From positions 1-64,000 of the forward strand of contig JBAYJD010000002.1 of NCBI GenBank assembly GCA_041665305.1: a DNA stretch of 64,000 nt, written 5' to 3'. The notes below the pieces were generated by a model, which saw only the letters and a list, made by a program, of their open reading frames with translations, did no database searches and had not been told where the DNA came from. The stretch comes from YA12-FULL-51-18 sp041665305 (lineage in GTDB: Bacteria > Elusimicrobiota > Elusimicrobia > Elusimicrobiales > UBA9959). Made by a program: the position numbers and the translations under genes. Position 1 is the stretch's first letter; every line of letters starts with the position of its first letter. Shown piece after piece: positions 1 to 7,839 of the stretch.

Positions 1-138
1 AGAACCGCGGGCAAGAAAGCGAAGGCCGAAAGGCTATCAACTACTCAATAAGCCGCGTAAATTATTCCGCGAAATACAGCACAGGAGCAAATATGCGAGG
101 GCTTAAGTTAGTGCCATTCTATTATGTCACCGGATATA
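1..138. other. Left-edge non-coding stretch
   Basis: This is the sequence downstream of the last minus-strand gene. I see no convincing ORF, RNA gene or strong hairpin with a T-run. It may be the start of an intergenic region that continues beyond the window. Confidence 0.4.
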
Positions 139-897
139 CTATTGGCCGAAATCGAAACCTTTGAACAGGTCTTCCTCGGTCTTATCCGCCGCGGCGGCGG
201 GTTTGGAGCTCTCAGCCGCCGACTTCAACGGCGCGGGGGCTTTGGCGCCGGGCAGGGATTGCAGGCGGCCGGAGCCCTCGCCCACGGGCTGGACGATAAC
301 TTTCCGTATGCCTTCGGCGAAGGCGAGAAAGCCGGTGCTGATATTGTAGTACATCCTGAAAGGGGATTCTTTCATCTGCGGCTCGTAAGCCTTGCCCAGG
401 TTCATCTTCTGCTGGTCCCAGCCGGGATTGTAAACCAGTTTTCCGCGAACATCGACCTCATTGCCGTTGAGCACCGGCAAAGAGAAGTGGATCTTAAAAA
501 GCCCCATGGTATCGCTGACGCCCGGAGCGAAAGAAACATTGACGGAAGTATTGGCGTTTTCCGTCACGGCGTCGCCAGCGTCCATCACGGAGGCTTCTTC
601 GCCTGTTTTAGGCCTCCCTATATCCGACATGACCCTGACCGTCACGCCTTCTATCGGATTCCCGGCGTAATCGGTTATTATGCCCTGGATATTGCCTTCA
701 AGAAAAGTGCCGGCCTTGGTGGTGGAAAAGAACAGGAATTCGCGCTTGCCTACGACTTTCCGGGTAAGCGACAGGTCCCCGACCCTCTGCTCGGTAAAAT
801 CGACGACCTTGAGCTTTTTAAACCCGCCGAAACAACCGCCTAACAGAAGAAAGGAAAGGTTCAGCGCCAGCGTTTTTACAATAATATTTTTGTTCAT
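139..897 (-). CDS. Lipoprotein with carboxypeptidase-regulatory-like domain
   Basis: A lipoprotein of about 252 residues. The ATG at 897 gives a basic N-region and the hydrophobic run TLALNLSFLLLGGC, with a lipobox ending at Cys22, so I prefer it over an in-frame TTG 18 bases upstream. The stretch around residues 65-125 (GNIQGIITDYAGNPIEGVTVRV) has the pattern of a carboxypeptidase-regulatory-like beta-sandwich (CarboxypepD_reg type), common in surface and periplasmic proteins. The C-terminus is rich in Ala, Pro, Lys and Glu and is probably disordered. The gene follows motB by 65 bases on the same strand and is probably the last gene of the motor operon. A periplasmic or outer-membrane accessory of the MotAB complex is plausible from position only. 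No enzymatic motif is seen. Lipoprotein assignment is firm; function is unknown. Confidence 0.75.
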   Translation of the reverse strand: MNKNIIVKTLALNLSFLLLGGCFGGFKKLKVVDFTEQRVGDLSLTRKVVGKREFLFFSTTKAGTFLEGNIQGIITDYAGNPIEGVTVRVMSDIGRPKTGEEASVMDAGDAVTENANTSVNVSFAPGVSDTMGLFKIHFSLPVLNGNEVDVRGKLVYNPGWDQQKMNLGKAYEPQMKESPFRMYYNISTGFLAFAEGIRKVIVQPVGEGSGRLQSLPGAKAPAPLKSAAESSKPAAAADKTEEDLFKGFDFGQ

Positions 898-962
898 AAG
901 GGAGTCCGATGGCAAAAAAACGACAACTATGTTATTCCCGCCGCCCTGGTACAGGCGCCCGC

Positions 963-1778
963 TTAATTCTCGGCCGGCTGCGGCGCGGCTTCCTCAGCGG
1001 GGGAGGCCTCCGCGGGAGCCTCTTCGGGCGGGGCCTGGGCGCCGGCGTTCTCAGCCCCGGCGGGATCTGTCGCCGGAACGGCCGGCTCCGGAACAGCGGC
1101 GTTTTCCGCGGAAACCGTTATTTTTTCCCCGCCCGACGCGGCGGCCGCGGACTTGGCCTCCGGATAGGGCGTGTTCTTGATAAAAAAAACAACGCGGCGG
1201 TTCTTCTTGCGGTTGATCTCGCTGTTATTGGGGACTATCGGGTGGTTGTCGCCATACCCCACGGCGGCCAGCCGTTTGGGGTCGAACCGGTTTTCCAGCA
1301 GAAGTTTCACGACATTCGTGGACCGCGCGGTGGAAAGCTCCCAGTTGGAGGCGAATTGCCTGGTGTATATGGGGACATTATCGGTGTGGCCTTCGACCAC
1401 GATGTCGAATTTTCTTGAAAGATCGCGGAGCACGGGGGCAAGTTTGTCCATCTGGGAGCGCATGGCGTCGGTAAGCTCGGCCTTGCCGCTTTCGAAAAAA
1501 GCCACCTCGCTCTGCTCTTCGAGCGTGATGCGCATCCCCTCTTTGTCGATCTTGACCTCGCCCTGCATCTTGCCCTCTTTTATCATCTCCTGCACTTCCT
1601 GGCTGGCTTTCTGCATATCCTTGCTGAGAGCCGCGGAAAGGGCGTACAGGATGACGAAGAAGCACACAAGCTCGCTCATCAGGTCGGCGTAGTTGACCAT
1701 CCACGGCGGAGCCGGATGGCCCACCGGGGCCACTCTCGGATCGTCCTCCGGTATCATGCCTCTCGCTTTTAAAGCCAT
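963..1778 (-). CDS. motB: MotB stator protein (peptidoglycan-anchored)
   Basis: MotB, 271 residues, half of the proton-driven MotA/MotB stator. A short cytoplasmic N-terminus leads into a single transmembrane helix (about residues 26-50). The motif WMVNYADLM places the proton-carrying aspartate at residue 32, as in E. coli MotB. A linker follows, then an OmpA-type peptidoglycan-binding domain (about 95-215) with EGHTDNVPI, SNWELSTARS, GYGDNHP and NRRVVFFI. The last 55 residues are an Ala/Glu/Pro-rich tail that typical MotB proteins lack. The start lies 9 bases after the motA stop, so the two are surely co-transcribed. ExbD/TolR-like transporters lack the OmpA domain, so MotB is the better name. 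Which rotor it drives is not shown by the sequence; the FliG-domain fusion upstream is the obvious candidate. Confidence 0.93.
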   Translation of the reverse strand: MALKARGMIPEDDPRVAPVGHPAPPWMVNYADLMSELVCFFVILYALSAALSKDMQKASQEVQEMIKEGKMQGEVKIDKEGMRITLEEQSEVAFFESGKAELTDAMRSQMDKLAPVLRDLSRKFDIVVEGHTDNVPIYTRQFASNWELSTARSTNVVKLLLENRFDPKRLAAVGYGDNHPIVPNNSEINRKKNRRVVFFIKNTPYPEAKSAAAASGGEKITVSAENAAVPEPAVPATDPAGAENAGAQAPPEEAPAEASPAEEAAPQPAEN

Positions 1779-1787
1779 AGCTTTGAA

Positions 1788-2633
1788 TTATTTCGCTTCT
1801 TTTTCTGCGCCGGCGGCGGGCGGCGGCGCGCCCTCGGCGCCGGCGGGCTGCGGAGCCGTTTCTTTTTTTACGCTTATGCGCTTGGCCGGTTCGAGGTAGG
1901 CCTTCAGGTTGGCCTCCACCACGCTGGGAGTGGCGCCGCTCTGCAGCAGCAGCACGCCCCGGATAATGATCTCTTTTACAAAAAGCTCTTCCTCCGACCG
2001 GTGCTTGAGCTTGCCGGCCATAGGCAGGAACAGCCAGTAACCGCCGCCCATGCCGTAGAAGGCGGCTGAAAGGGCCAGGGCCATGCGCCGCGGGACCTGC
2101 GCCACATCTTCTATGGAGGAAAGCATCAGGATCATGCCCAGCACGGTGCCGATAATGCCGAAAGCGGGGGCGTAAGTGCCCAGGGAGTTGAAGATCTCCC
2201 GGCCCACCTTATGGCGCTCACGGATAAAATCCAATTCGGTCTCCAGCATGTTCCTAATGAATTCATGATCGGCGCCGTCTATGACCAGTTGCACTCCCCG
2301 TTTGAGAAAATCGTTGTCTATGGCCTTGGCGTCCTTTTCAAGCGCCAGAAAGCCCTCCCTCTTGGCTTTCTGCGACAAAGCCACAAAAGTGGAGACCAGC
2401 TTGGAGGTGTCTTCCCCCTTCGAAGTGAGGACCTGCTTCAAGACCTTGCCCACGCCTATTACGGCCGACATGGGATAGTTGACCAGCGTGGCGCAAAAAG
2501 TGCCGCCCATGACCACCAGGAAAGCCTCCACATTCATGAAAGGTTTGAATCCCGCCATGCCTTCGCCCATGTAGACGGAAGCGATGACGAAGCCGAAAAA
2601 AACCACTATGCCGCTGAGTGTAGCTATGTCCAT
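1788..2633 (-). CDS. motA: MotA stator protein
   Basis: MotA, 281 residues, the stator subunit that forms the proton channel with MotB and contacts the FliG torque helix. Four membrane segments are visible: near residues 4-22, 36-54, about 150-172 and 185-205. The cytoplasmic loop carries the KREGFLALE signature, with the conserved Arg and Glu that face FliG. The motif TYAPAFGIIGTVLG contains the conserved channel proline. The C-terminal tail after residue 255 is rich in Pro and Ala. A Shine-Dalgarno-like AGAGG sits 7 bases before the ATG. It follows flbD by 88 bases and precedes motB by 9. Its length is close to the family norm. Related stators power flagella in most bacteria, and homologues (AglR in Myxococcus) power gliding, so flagellar use is not implied. 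Confidence 0.95.
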   Translation of the reverse strand: MDIATLSGIVVFFGFVIASVYMGEGMAGFKPFMNVEAFLVVMGGTFCATLVNYPMSAVIGVGKVLKQVLTSKGEDTSKLVSTFVALSQKAKREGFLALEKDAKAIDNDFLKRGVQLVIDGADHEFIRNMLETELDFIRERHKVGREIFNSLGTYAPAFGIIGTVLGMILMLSSIEDVAQVPRRMALALSAAFYGMGGGYWLFLPMAGKLKHRSEEELFVKEIIIRGVLLLQSGATPSVVEANLKAYLEPAKRISVKKETAPQPAGAEGAPPPAAGAEKEAK

Positions 2634-2721
2634 GTCGGGACCTCTGACCGAGAGCGACCTGTATAAGGGGGGTTAACCGTTTCGGGGGACCGTGATCCGC
2701 CGGCCACGGGTTAACGCTCTG

Positions 2722-2946
2722 TTATGTTTTTTCAAATCCTTCTATAGGGTTGACGCATTTTTTGCCGGCGTAAACCTTCTTTTTGTATTCCACTACCTTA
2801 TCCACCACTTCCTGCACCGAGTCTTTTACCAGGAACCGGTTGCCGGTCGCGAGATTAAGCACGGTATCCGGCGTGGCCTCCACGCTTTCTATAAGTTCCG
2901 CGTTCACGACTATTTCGGCGCCGTTCAGTTTGTGAAGTTTTATCAT
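2722..2946 (-). CDS. flbD: FlbD family protein
   Basis: A 74-residue FlbD-family protein. It begins MIKLHKLNGAEIVVNAELIESVEATPDTV, the family signature, and continues with TGNRFLVKDSVQEVVDKVVEYKKKV, which also matches. FlbD is a small protein of unclear biochemical role, usually encoded beside motA/motB in flagellar operons of firmicutes, spirochaetes and others. It is not the Caulobacter regulator of the same name. GGGG five bases upstream of the ATG is a good ribosome-binding site. It lies 40 bases after the coiled-coil gene and 88 before motA, supporting one operon. It is the most specifically flagellar-type marker here, yet no hook, rod, filament or export gene accompanies it in the window. 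Confidence 0.92.
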   Translation of the reverse strand: MIKLHKLNGAEIVVNAELIESVEATPDTVLNLATGNRFLVKDSVQEVVDKVVEYKKKVYAGKKCVNPIEGFEKT

Positions 2947-2986
2947 TACAGCCCCAATTATATCAAAATACCGGCGGCGAACAGGC

Positions 2987-5194
2987 TTATTGAGTCACAT
3001 CCTTATTTTTAAGCAGGGCCAATTTTATCCGGCCGGAAAAAGAACCGCTCAGCCGCCTGTATTTTTCAAGCTCCGCGGCCAGATGCGCGGCGGCGGCCTT
3101 CTCCTCCTCGGCGGCCCTGGCGGCCTTCTCGCCTGCAAGGGCCGCGGACTGGATCTGGAATTCTAGCTGCTGGTCCTTCTGTTTAAGGGACATAAGCTCG
3201 GATTCGAGCCGCGCGCGGTTCTCCCTTTCGGCCTTAAGCTCCTGTGAGAGCGCGGCGCGCTCCGTTTCCAGGGCTGGTTTCGCGGCCAGGGCGGCGTCCA
3301 GCTTGCCCTTTACCAGGGAATATTCGGCGCTGAGCCGGGAGAATTCGGTCCCGGAGCGGGCACGGTCCTCCTCCAGGGCGGCAAGGCGCTTCTCATAGCC
3401 GGCTTTCACGGCCATAAGGGAGGCCGCCTGGGTTTCCAGCCGTTTATAGTTCTCCGCCGTGAGCGCTTTGGAGTCCTCATATTCTTTCCGGACGCGGGCG
3501 AGCTTTTCATCAAAACCACGGGCCTCTTCCGCGCCGCGTTTTAGCGCGGCTTCCAACGCGATCTTGTCCTCCTCGGCCCGGACCCTGGCGGCTTTCAGCC
3601 CGGCGGCCTCGGCGGCATACTCTTTCTCAAGGTCTTTTTTAACTTCGGCACGCAGGCCCGAGAGCCTGCTCTCAAGCCCGGCGGCGGCCGCGGCTTTAAC
3701 GCAGGCCAGTTCCTCCTGGTTCTTCCTGTTCGCCGCGAGGAGCTCTTCCTGATGGCGGCTCTTCAGGTCCGCCAACTGCTGGGCATGCCCGGCGGAGACC
3801 TCAAGGGCGTGATCGTTCCGGAATTTCTGCACCTCGGCCTGATATCTCTTCATCAGGGCGTCCATCTCCCGCCGATGGGACGACTTCGCCGCCTCCATTT
3901 CGGCCTTAAACTTCTTCACATCCTCTATATTGGCGGCCATGGACTGGGCCATCTGCATCTTCTCCAGGCGCAGGGACTGCCGTTCTTTCTCCAGAACGGC
4001 GTTGATGGCCTGCACGCGGGAAACAAAACCTTTGAGCTTGACCAGTTCCGACTGGGCGCGGACCTTCTCGCCCGTGGTCTCGGCCACCGCCCTTTCCTTT
4101 TCCTGCAGCGCGGATTCATAGCGGACCTGGAGTTTGCGCAGTTCCTCATCCTTTTCCGCGTTCTTGCGGTCGGAGAGGGAGCCGATCTCGGCCTGGAGCC
4201 GGCCGATCTCTTTCTGCATCTTGTCCATTTCAAAACGGAATTTTTCCTCCGCCAGTTTAGCCTCGTTATGGGCTTTTTCCTCGCGGGCGCGCAGGGACGC
4301 GTTCTCGGCCCTCATATCGCCGAATTCCCTTTCGCGCTCCGGGATGTTCTTTATGTAGGCTTCCACGGAAGCCTTCTCGCGGTCTATCTTGGCCACCTCG
4401 TCCCTGAGCCTGGAGATCTCCCTGGCCTGCATCTCTTTTTCCATGGAGGAGCGGCGGAACTCGTCCTCCACTTCTCTAAGTTTTTCCGCGGAGGATTTTA
4501 GCGAACGGACTTCGTCCTCTTTCTGCGAAATGGACCTCTGCCACTGGGCTTTTTCCTCAAGCCAGCGGCGCTCCATCTCCTGCAGCCGGTAAATAAAATG
4601 CCCCTCCACATCCTTGGACTGGGTTTCGCGTTCCTGGATCTGCCCTTTCAGGGTCTGCATCCAGGTCTCGCGTTCGGAAACCAGCCGGTTTTCAAGGTCT
4701 TTGACCTTGGCTTTAAGCGCGAGGCGCTCCTCCTGCACTTCCTGTTCGTGGCGGTCGCGGCGCAGTTTGTCCTGGATGTCCTTCAGCGAGGACTCGACCT
4801 TCGAGGAAAGCGCCTCGTCCTGCTGGTTCTTCAAGGTGGCCAGCAGAACTTTTTCCTTTTCCTGGGAAACGACCTTTTCCATCTCGGCTATCTTTTTTTC
4901 AAGTTTATCTTTCTCCTCTCTCATCCTGGCCGATTCTTCGGCCGCGGCGTCCCTCTGGAAGTGCTGAGGGGCCGCGGGCGCGGAAAAACCCTGGGGCTGG
5001 GCGAAAGGGTAAGCCGGGGCGCCTCCGGATATGGGAGGGAGCGCCGGTTTGGGGCCGCCGCCGGGCAGCGGGGGAGGAAAAGACGGCTTCCCGGCCCCGG
5101 ACGCGGAAGGCTGCGGAGAGCCTGGTTTCATGAACCCGGGAGGCAGAGGAGGCATGCTCACTTTTTTCTCCTGTTTTCTGTCATTGTCTTCCAT
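2987..5194 (-). CDS. Long coiled-coil protein with proline-rich N-terminus
   Basis: A 735-residue protein I do not recognise by family. Residues 1-85 are rich in Pro, Gly and Ala (PPLPPGFMKPGSPQP, PPPLPGGGPKP) and look disordered. From about residue 88 to 720 it is almost entirely heptad-like Glu/Lys/Ala/Leu sequence, predicting one very long coiled coil of the SMC or myosin-tail kind but without any ATPase head. There is no signal peptide or membrane segment, so it should be cytoplasmic. It precedes flbD by 40 bases and the motAB genes, and follows the FliG-fusion gene after a 563-base gap. A scaffold or tether for the motor, comparable in style to filament-forming coiled-coil proteins of gliding machines, is an inference from shape and context only. 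Gene reality is well supported by length and biased composition. Confidence 0.85.
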   Translation of the reverse strand: MEDNDRKQEKKVSMPPLPPGFMKPGSPQPSASGAGKPSFPPPLPGGGPKPALPPISGGAPAYPFAQPQGFSAPAAPQHFQRDAAAEESARMREEKDKLEKKIAEMEKVVSQEKEKVLLATLKNQQDEALSSKVESSLKDIQDKLRRDRHEQEVQEERLALKAKVKDLENRLVSERETWMQTLKGQIQERETQSKDVEGHFIYRLQEMERRWLEEKAQWQRSISQKEDEVRSLKSSAEKLREVEDEFRRSSMEKEMQAREISRLRDEVAKIDREKASVEAYIKNIPEREREFGDMRAENASLRAREEKAHNEAKLAEEKFRFEMDKMQKEIGRLQAEIGSLSDRKNAEKDEELRKLQVRYESALQEKERAVAETTGEKVRAQSELVKLKGFVSRVQAINAVLEKERQSLRLEKMQMAQSMAANIEDVKKFKAEMEAAKSSHRREMDALMKRYQAEVQKFRNDHALEVSAGHAQQLADLKSRHQEELLAANRKNQEELACVKAAAAAGLESRLSGLRAEVKKDLEKEYAAEAAGLKAARVRAEEDKIALEAALKRGAEEARGFDEKLARVRKEYEDSKALTAENYKRLETQAASLMAVKAGYEKRLAALEEDRARSGTEFSRLSAEYSLVKGKLDAALAAKPALETERAALSQELKAERENRARLESELMSLKQKDQQLEFQIQSAALAGEKAARAAEEEKAAAAHLAAELEKYRRLSGSFSGRIKLALLKNKDVTQ

Positions 5195-5352
5195 ATGTTT
5201 TTACGGACCCGCCTGCGGCCGCCTTTGCGCATACGGGCGGCGGCGCGGCGAACGGCTATTTATCTTCACATATCTTAGAAGTTACGGATTTCGTTTTGGT
5301 TAAGGAATTGTTAACAGGGTGTTAGCGGGCGCTCCGACCGAACGGCCATCCG

Positions 5353-5406
5353 CTGTCCCGAACTTTCAAGGAAACGGCAGGTCTGCAAGTTCGCGGGAGC
5401 CGGGGC
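5353..5406. repeat. Direct repeat copy 1 (~55 bases)
   Basis: It matches 5672-5729 with small gaps. Shared blocks in order are CTGTCCCG, a short AT-containing spacer, AAGGAAACGGCA, CTGCAAG and CCGGGGC. Its right end runs into the 17-base inverted repeat. Confidence 0.6.
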
Positions 5407-5516
5407 ATGGGCCTGCCGGGCACGCTATCGGCCGCACCGCGGCCGCGCTCCCGCTCAGCCTCGGCGCTTGCGTAAGCCTCGGCTTGCGCGACGACCCGTC
5501 AGGCCCATGCCCCGGC
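5399..5516. repeat. 17-base inverted repeat with 84-base GC-rich loop
   Basis: Arms GCCGGGGCATGGGCCTG (5399-5415) and its exact reverse complement (5500-5516). The loop itself contains further short self-complementary pieces around 5467-5490. It could form a cruciform or a large RNA hairpin, or it may be a REP-like element. Confidence 0.75.
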
Positions 5517-5671
5517 TTCCGCTCCAATGTATTCACCTGCCGCATATTCAATATTTAACATATCCCCGCCCTTAATTATGATAAAGCGTAATTATCCCAC
5601 CCAGTGGTTTCTACAACCTGACAACAAAAACACCTATGTTAATACTGTCCAACTCTTTCCTCCGTCCACAA

Positions 5672-5729
5672 CTGTCCCGGTAAGCTTTTAAGGAAACGGC
5701 AATCCTGCAAGCTCACTGACACCGGGGCT
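5672..5729. repeat. Direct repeat copy 2 (~55 bases)
   Basis: The partner of 5353-5406. It lies directly beside the hairpin at the end of the FliG-fusion gene. Confidence 0.6.
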
Positions 5730-5744
5730 GGGTCCGCCGACACG

Positions 5745-5771
5745 ATAAAATGTCGTTTTACGACATTTTAT
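5745..5771. repeat. 11-base-arm hairpin at the end of the FliG-fusion gene
   Basis: Arms ATAAAATGTCG and CGACATTTTAT flank the loop TTTTA. The stop codon of the upstream gene (5758-5760) lies inside the loop. A second copy with identical arms and complementary loop sits at 9749-9775. It could act as a bidirectional terminator or as a dispersed palindromic repeat. Confidence 0.7.
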
Positions 5772-7683
5772 TAGCCTGCTGCTTGAAATTATTAAGCCAT
5801 TCGGCGACAGCCGGATCGTTGGAGAGCCCGGCATAACGCTCGTAGGCGAGTATGGCCTCGCTGGTGCGCCCGAGCGCGTAGTAGGCCGCGCCCAGATACT
5901 GCTGCGCGGAGGCGGATGACGGGTCCAAGCCCGCCGCGTATTCCAGGTACTGAAGGCTTTCCTCATACCGGCCCTGATTGTAGAAGTCGGTTCCAGCGGC
6001 CAGGTATTGCTGGAACTGCGCCGCGGCTTCGGCGGGAGCGGCGGCGGCCGGCTCGCCGGACGGTTTGGAAATGTTCCGGAACTTGGCCAGGCGCTGGTCG
6101 CCGGAGGACATTTCCGCTCCTTCTATTATATAGACCTCCTGGCCGCTCTGCTGGCGGACATTTATCTTTCCCTCCACTTCCAGGCTTTTGATGGCGTCCA
6201 TGATCCTCATCTGCGCCTCATCGATCTGGCCGGGAGTGACCTCGCCCGAATACTCCATGATCTCCTTTATGGCGGTCACGGCGCCCTGCGACATGTTCGA
6301 GAAGAATTTGTTCACGATCTCCGGGTCCGCCTTGATGACCGCTTTGGCGATGTCCTCGTTGGAGAGCCCGCGGATGATGGTCTGCATGTCCCGGTCCGGG
6401 AAATTAACGATATTCTCGAACATGAGGACCAGGCGCTTTACCTTTTCATAGATCTCCGGTTTCTGGGTCTTGAGGTACTCTATGATGTTCTTGCGGGTGC
6501 CCGGATCGGAGTCTTCCAGCATCTTCGTCAGCCGCTCTATTCCGCCCATGACAAAATCCACATTCTCCCTGACATCCTTGTCTATGGCCTCTATCTGCTC
6601 GCGGGTGACCTGCCGCACGGTCAGGGCGTCCATGGCCACCTTTGACTGCATCTCCATAGGCAGCATGGACAGGGCCTGGCGAGCGAGTTCCGGCTTCAGA
6701 TAGCTGAGGACGATGGCGATGACCCACGGGTCCTCCTTGCGCAGCAGGAACAGGTAAATAAGCCGCGTAAGGTTCTCTTCGTTCAAATAAGTAAAGGGCT
6801 CGAATTTCTTCATAAGCTCATCCTCTTCTTCCTTCTTCTCCGCTTCCTTCTGAAGGAAATTCATGTCGATCTGCTGATGTCCCTCCTCCGTCCCCTCCCC
6901 TTTCCCGCCCCCGCCGCCTTCCTCCATCTTCTGGTCGATGTTGACCTCGGCGCCGGGTTTAGCTGCCAGGGCCCTGAGATATTTCCTGAAAAAACCCCAG
7001 AGGGGTCCGAACAGGAAGAACAGGAAAAGCAGCAGGAGCGCGGCGTACAGGAGGGGAAGATAGACGCCGGGGCGCCTGAGGTCGTCCGACATATCGGAGC
7101 TTTTAAATCTGGTCGGCTTGAACAGGACCACCGGCTCGTCGCGGCCTTTTATCTTATAGGGCAGCAGGAACTCGCCCACCCGGTCGCGGGCCAGTTTCAC
7201 GGTGGCGCTTGAAACCTTGTCGTCGTAGATGACGGTAACCTGGAAGCGGTTTATCTCGGTCTGGATGCCGTAACGGATCTCCTGCACGCCCTTGGCCTGC
7301 TGGGCCTGCTGGCCCTGGGCCGCTTCGGGGCGGGCATTATCCTTGCCCAGCACGGATTTGGGTTTCGGAATGCCGGGAAGCAGGAAGTCGGATTCCGCCC
7401 CGCTGTTCTGCCCTCCTTTTTCCTTGTATTTCTGCAGGACGCCGATCCCCTCCTTGTTCTGTTCGGCTTTCCTTGAAATTATTTCCAATTCCACATCTGC
7501 AAAGACAAAGGACTTGTCGGGCCCCATGATGGGGTCCATGATCTCGTTCTTTATCTTGGTCTCGACCTCCTTGCGCATGGAATCCTGTTTCGCCAGGAGG
7601 GAAATATCCATGGTCTGAGCCCCGGCCATGGGGAACAGGCCCGCGAGCGGAAGGAAGGATAAAAAAATAAAATTCGTTCTCAT
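5758..7683 (-). CDS. Membrane-anchored FliG-domain rotor-like protein with C-terminal TPR
   Basis: A 641-residue protein with an unusual architecture. Residues 1-22 form a signal peptide (cleavage after FPMAGA). A periplasmic region follows to about 205, including a beta-rich part (FQVTVIYDDKVSSATVKLARDRV). A single membrane helix spans about 210-232 (YLPLLYAALLLLFLFFLFGPLW). An acidic Gly/Glu/Lys linker leads to FliG middle and C-terminal domains (about 290-520). FliG features include KEDPWVIAIVLSYL in place of EHPQ-type sequence. The torque-helix region FPDRDMQTIIRGLSNEDIAKAVIKADPE retains the charged Asp, Arg, Glu and Lys pattern, and IDEAQMRIMDAIKSLEVEGKI matches the FliG C-terminus. Residues about 555-635 carry TPR repeats. 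Ordinary FliG is soluble and about 330 residues, bound to FliF. Here anchor and rotor are one chain, in the order of a FliF-FliG fusion. With MotAB encoded downstream, a rotor role is likely. Confidence 0.88.
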   Translation of the reverse strand: MRTNFIFLSFLPLAGLFPMAGAQTMDISLLAKQDSMRKEVETKIKNEIMDPIMGPDKSFVFADVELEIISRKAEQNKEGIGVLQKYKEKGGQNSGAESDFLLPGIPKPKSVLGKDNARPEAAQGQQAQQAKGVQEIRYGIQTEINRFQVTVIYDDKVSSATVKLARDRVGEFLLPYKIKGRDEPVVLFKPTRFKSSDMSDDLRRPGVYLPLLYAALLLLFLFFLFGPLWGFFRKYLRALAAKPGAEVNIDQKMEEGGGGGKGEGTEEGHQQIDMNFLQKEAEKKEEEDELMKKFEPFTYLNEENLTRLIYLFLLRKEDPWVIAIVLSYLKPELARQALSMLPMEMQSKVAMDALTVRQVTREQIEAIDKDVRENVDFVMGGIERLTKMLEDSDPGTRKNIIEYLKTQKPEIYEKVKRLVLMFENIVNFPDRDMQTIIRGLSNEDIAKAVIKADPEIVNKFFSNMSQGAVTAIKEIMEYSGEVTPGQIDEAQMRIMDAIKSLEVEGKINVRQQSGQEVYIIEGAEMSSGDQRLAKFRNISKPSGEPAAAAPAEAAAQFQQYLAAGTDFYNQGRYEESLQYLEYAAGLDPSSASAQQYLGAAYYALGRTSEAILAYERYAGLSNDPAVAEWLNNFKQQANKMS

Positions 7684-7699
7684 ATGACCGTACGATACT

Positions 7700-7830
7700 A
7701 TTTTACTTTTATCCCGTTACAAAAACATTACATAAATATTCATAAAATGATAGAAGGTTAGAGGGTTAGAGGAAGGAGTTTCCTTCTTCAAACCCTCCAA
7801 CCTTCCAATCTTCTAACCCTCTTTCTCCCC
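7700..7830 (-). terminator. Likely terminator between barrel gene and FliG-fusion gene
   Basis: After the barrel gene stop, an imperfect but long hairpin can form at about 7757-7805 on the minus strand. It pairs GGTTGGAGGGTTTG-like and CTCTAACCCTCTAACC-like arms, followed by a T-rich stretch (ATCATTTTATG). The same short words (GGTTAGAGGGTTAGA) recur several times. The downstream part up to 7684 is AT-rich and may hold a promoter for the FliG-fusion gene, but no clear hexamer pair was found. Confidence 0.5.
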
Positions 7831-7839
7831 CCTTCCGCC

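Larger units (their letters stand above)
5195..5757. other. 563-base intergenic region with repeats and a large inverted repeat
   Basis: The gap between the FliG-fusion gene and the coiled-coil gene holds no convincing gene. It contains a pair of diverged direct repeats of about 55 bases (5353-5406 and 5672-5729), sharing AAGGAAACGGCA and CCGGGGC. It also contains a 17-base perfect inverted repeat (5399-5415 with 5500-5516) enclosing a GC-rich 84-base loop. A promoter for the coiled-coil/flbD/motAB operon would be expected here, but I could not assign one with confidence. Confidence 0.6.

Noticed and set aside
963..2633. ExbB/ExbD or TolQ/TolR transporter energisers instead of MotA/MotB
   Set aside because: The second protein has an OmpA-type peptidoglycan domain and YAD motif, and the first has four membrane segments with the MotA loop signature. 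FlbD lies next to them.
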